Position numbers and translations under genes: made by a program. From Emydura subglobosa (Eukaryota; Chordata; Testudines; Chelidae), in NCBI GenBank assembly GCA_007922225.1, contig ML679960.1, positions 7,914,844 through 7,978,843 of the forward strand: a DNA stretch of 64,000 nt, in the 5' to 3' direction. The notes beneath the pieces are model-generated. The model was not told where the DNA came from. It ran no database searches and was given only the letters and a program-made list of their open reading frames with translations. Position 1 is the stretch's first letter. Every line of letters starts with the position of its first letter. This document shows, in pieces, positions 60,725 through 64,000 of this stretch.

Positions 60725-63115
60725 AGGACAATGTGTTTGCCTGCCCCTATCTGTGGTAGCTTGCAACACCATCAGTGTTAGTCACACATACTTCATGTGA
60801 TCAGTCAAGTGACATAAGAACTGCAGTTGTTGCCAGTCTCAGTTTTCTTATCACCTCCCCAATGAAATGATGACTCTTTTTGTCACTCAGTGAGTGCAGG
60901 CCATTTTAATGCTGTCTTTTGAGGCTTCCTTGTTTCTCCCAGACCAGTCTCTCCTGCACATTTGTCCTATTGGTGTAACTTCACCAAACCTTTAGTTTGA
61001 AGATACTAAACATAGGCTTCTAAAGTTTGATGGCTCACTCCACTCATCTAAAACCATAAACAGAGGTGCTCCATTTACAACTCTTAACTGAATGAACATA
61101 CTCAGTACATTTGTTTTTCTCCACAATGGAAACAGCAAATTTTAGAGATGCATTGTGTTTGAACAATGGCTGCTCTACAATTTCACACAATATATTTTGA
61201 TTTCGTTCGGCCTAATTTTTTCCTTTAGACTTTGGAAGGATCCAGACATCTGAGCACATTTTCACCCGCTATCCTGAAAACAGGGATACTCCAGATAGTT
61301 TAGTGGTGTGTGGTGGAGTGTATAGAAACATGCATGCAGTCTGGTAGGGAAGGAGTTACAGTGACACTGGAGGGAAGCAGGAAATATTTTTAGCTGGCCC
61401 TAGTTATAGCTGTAGATAAAAGACTCAAAAAAGAGAGGCTTCACTCAGGGACAGGAAATTTGCATTGAGAACTCAGCAGCAGGGACTCAAACCAGCACAA
61501 ACCAAGGAACCTACAAAGGTTCGTACCAAAAGGAGGCTGTAGATCCAACAAAGAGCAGGGTTTAAAAAGCAGACTGTATATAGTAAGGTGGCTGGAGTAA
61601 GTCCTTTTCCTTACTTTCATTGTTCACCTAAGCTGAAAAGAGCTCAGTATTCTAGAACTACTTTAAGCCAGGACTTGCGTGGAAGACTAAATAAACTTAC
61701 TTCTTTTAGAAGAATGGAGTTCCTGTGGAAAAAGTTAATTAATAGTCAACTAGGTGGGACAATCCAGTTTGGATTCTTAAAAGTACCAACTCTGACCAAA
61801 GGAGGTGTTGACACAGAGCTCTTCTATTCTGAGGCAGATTCTCAGAAAGACACAGCCTAACAGTTATTTCCTTAGGGTTTTTATTCTACCCTTTCATTTT
61901 GGACTGACTTTTCCCCCCCCACTTCTCATCCTATCCTGTCTTATTTCTCACATGCACACTTATTTGCCACACACACTGGAAGGTACTTGTAGTATGATGC
62001 CAGCTAATCCATTTTTTCTCGGTAGAGTATAACAGTATCATCTTCACATCATTTCAAATTTTCACCAGCCTAAGGTACAAGACTCCAGAGGTACTTTTAA
62101 ATTAGATTGGAAAATGCTGTAGCGATTATACTGTAGGCAGGGTGTCAGGCATTTAAAAAATGGTACTCTACCCTTGCACAGCCCACAACTGATGGAATTT
62201 TCTGCCACAATAAACAGTTCAAGTTTACATTCATAGTCACTATTAGACTTCAGAGTTAATATGCAATTGAGATAAATATGGGCAGCTCACAGATTTTATA
62301 GAACAAATGTTTTTCTATCATTCTCAAGGGTCATTCAGAATATCATTCAAAAAAAGTTCTCTGCAACATATTGGCTATAAAATTTCTGTTTTGTTTTAAA
62401 AAGAAGCGCTATGCAGAAACTGATGAGATTAGCAGAGGAGTGCTGGTACCCTTGACTCTCAGGAAAGTTGCAGCACTATCAGGGACTAGATAACTTCATA
62501 TCAAGGGATGCTCTTGACACTTTTTTTTTAAGTAAATGAATAGATAGCTTTTCCCCAAACAAAGTCACGTAATATGGCACTTTATGACTGTGTGACATTT
62601 AGACTTGCTTGAATCTCATTAACAGCTACATAAGCTTAAAAAAATTAAATATGCTGGTTTTAAAGAATCTATCAGACTAAAAACATGAATGTGCATTTGA
62701 GTCTAGAATACCAATCCCAACATTGAATATTTAGTTGGATATTTAAAACAAAAAATTAAACAAAATAAAAGTCTCTCACTTGCAGTAACTAGATCTGTCT
62801 GGGAGAAAAAAACCAAGATGTAGTTTCTTCTAAAACCAAGTCTTTTTTTAAAAAAAATACATGCTTCTGCATTCTCTCTTTGTAAGATTACTGGTACCAA
62901 GATTTCCTGTACCACTTCAACACTGATCCTAACATTCCAAAGAGCTCATGAGGCATCCACTGAATGAGTATAAAATATAGTGAATGAGTACCACGGAATG
63001 AGCATATTTAGCTTAATTTTGAAGCAAAAACACTAGCTGTTGAACTAGAAGGTGTGAGAAATATAGGTCACACTGACAAAAGTTCAACATCCTGCTGCGC
63101 AGAAACTCTGAAAGT
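60725..63115. other. Intronic stretch without recognised elements
   Basis: The frames at 61588-61860 and 61805-62032 show no domain and are regarded as chance. Region 61300-61560 is less AT-rich but not assigned. Confidence 0.4.
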
Positions 63116-63119
63116 GGAA

Positions 63120-63362
63120 CAGAGAGAAAATAAAACCTATGAACAAATTTAGGTGTCATTGTTGACAGCTTAATGAAAACCCTCTGTTCAGTGTGCAGGT
63201 GCAGGTGCAGTGAAGAAAGCAAACAAAGTGCTAGAATGTTTAAAGAATGGGATAGAATAGAAAATAATACTAAAAATATTGTAATGCCACTATATAAATC
63301 AATGATAGTATCTCACATGAGTGTGTGTGTTCAGTTCTGGTCATCCTATCTCAAAAAGATTT
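63120..63362 (+). pseudogene. CR1 LINE ORF2 fragment
   Basis: Plus-strand reading gives a frame with SARMFKEWDRIENNTK, then NIVMPLYKSMIVSHMSVCVQ and FWSSYLKK, which matches the [25 protein letters not shown] region near the CR1 ORF2 C-terminus. It stops at a TAG where MITE sequence begins. Confidence 0.8.
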
Positions 63363-63745
63363 AGCTGCGTCAATGGGAGGGCATTTCCTGTTGGTGCAGT
63401 GTAGTGGGGACACCTCGGTAGGTAGAAGTTAGGAAGTCGATGGAACTTCTCTTTGTAATTTGTGTATCTCCTGTTGACTGCCACTGAATTTCACCAACAG
63501 CGTAGACCAACCCTTAAAATGCTGCAGTGGCTTAGCTGCACCAATGCAGCTGCACTGCTGTAGTGCTTTAATGAAGACGCTCTACTTCGATGGAGAAAGC
63601 TCTGCGATCGGCATAGTTAAGCCACCTCCCCAAGAGGCGGTAGCTATGTTGGCTGGAGAGGCTCTCCTGCCAACACAGCGCAGTTTACATGGGGGGATTA
63701 GGTCGGTATAACTATGTCACTCAGGGGTATGTAGATTTTTCTTGA
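63363..63745. mobile_element. MITE cluster (probably two adjacent elements)
   Basis: The first, about 63363-63520, ends with ACCAACAGCGTAGACCAACCC, and the second, about 63525-63745, has GGCATAGTTAAGCCACCTCC and GATTAGGTCGGTATAACTATGTC, in opposite orientation to each other (GTTAAGCC / GGTCGGTATAAC). CR1 ORF2 coding stops where they start. They belong to the same general MITE type (GTGTAGAC) as at 9496. Confidence 0.6.
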
Positions 63746-64000
63746 TGCTTTCTACTTGCTTCTTTTTTAACCACATAAAGACAAACAGCTTTAAGCAAAT
63801 CAATCTCCAGCCCTGTATTTGCATTTAGTCTAGTCTTTAGGTAATGGCATCCGTTGTTTCAGATATCACTAAACAAAGGGGTATGAACAGAGGCTCCTTG
63901 GCAAAGGGTCCCCTGTTCTTTCAAAACAACTCTCACCTTAGACCTGAAAAACTCACTACACTAAACATGTCTCACAGATATTTATCCATAAAGACTACAC

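Larger units (their letters stand above)
42330..64000 (-). other. DMD: DMD intron 52 (partial)
   Basis: The intron lies upstream of exon 53 in transcript order and runs off the window. Its acceptor is at 42330-42331. It is AT-rich and holds most of the layered repeats of the right third of the window. Exon 52 is not seen. Confidence 0.9.

Overview
The window is vertebrate nuclear DNA from inside one very large gene, dystrophin (DMD), transcribed on the minus strand. Three internal coding exons can be placed to the base: exon 53 (42118-42329, 212 bp), exon 54 (32153-32307, 155 bp) and exon 55 (4275-4464, 190 bp), using human exon numbering. All three have the exon lengths and phases known for human DMD, have AG/GT borders, and join into one open spectrin-repeat reading frame. 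The rest is intron: part of intron 52 (42330-64000), all of intron 53 (32308-42117, 9.8 kb), all of intron 54 (4465-32152, 27.7 kb) and part of intron 55 (1-4274). I see no other host gene, no RNA gene, no operon and no CRISPR array.

The repeats point to a non-avian sauropsid, most probably a turtle; this is an inference from repeat families recalled from memory. They include many decayed CR1 LINEs, a PIF/Harbinger transposase relic with MITEs sharing its termini, hAT elements, a Penelope-like element with a GIY-YIG endonuclease remnant, tRNA-derived SINE pieces and an LTR. The background is AT-rich, broken by a few sharply GC-rich insertions.

By region. At 1-1226 is a broken PIF/Harbinger element (minus). 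Exon 55 follows. Intron 54 carries a CR1 (6.7 kb), a Penelope-like relic split by a Harbinger-type MITE (9.3-10.3 kb), a MITE (11.6 kb), a hAT-like non-autonomous element holding an 18-bp minisatellite and a 10-N assembly gap (14.0-14.7 kb), CR1 relics (16.7 and 22.8 kb), a GC-rich element of unknown type flanked by direct repeats (24.1-25.1 kb), a hairpin MITE (26.4 kb) and a complete solo LTR with a perfect 5-bp target duplication (27.9-28.7 kb). Intron 53 carries a CR1 interrupted by a GC-rich block and by a second CR1 (36.6-38.5 kb). Intron 52 carries SINE/MITE pieces, a complete but dead hAT element inserted in a CR1 with an 8-bp target duplication (49.2-50.8 kb), an inverted-repeat structure (52.2-52.5 kb), a GC-rich repeat block (53.0-53.8 kb), a LINE reverse-transcriptase relic (54.1-55.0 kb), a gag-like retroelement relic (55.1-56.2 kb) and more MITEs and CR1 pieces up to 64 kb.

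The genes do not work as a system: one host gene is the only functional locus, and the repeats form a layered record of insertions in its introns. I found no convincing new biological system. The items most worth checking are the weak donor sites of exons 53 and 54, the nested insertions whose order can be read from target duplications, and the unassigned GC-rich elements.
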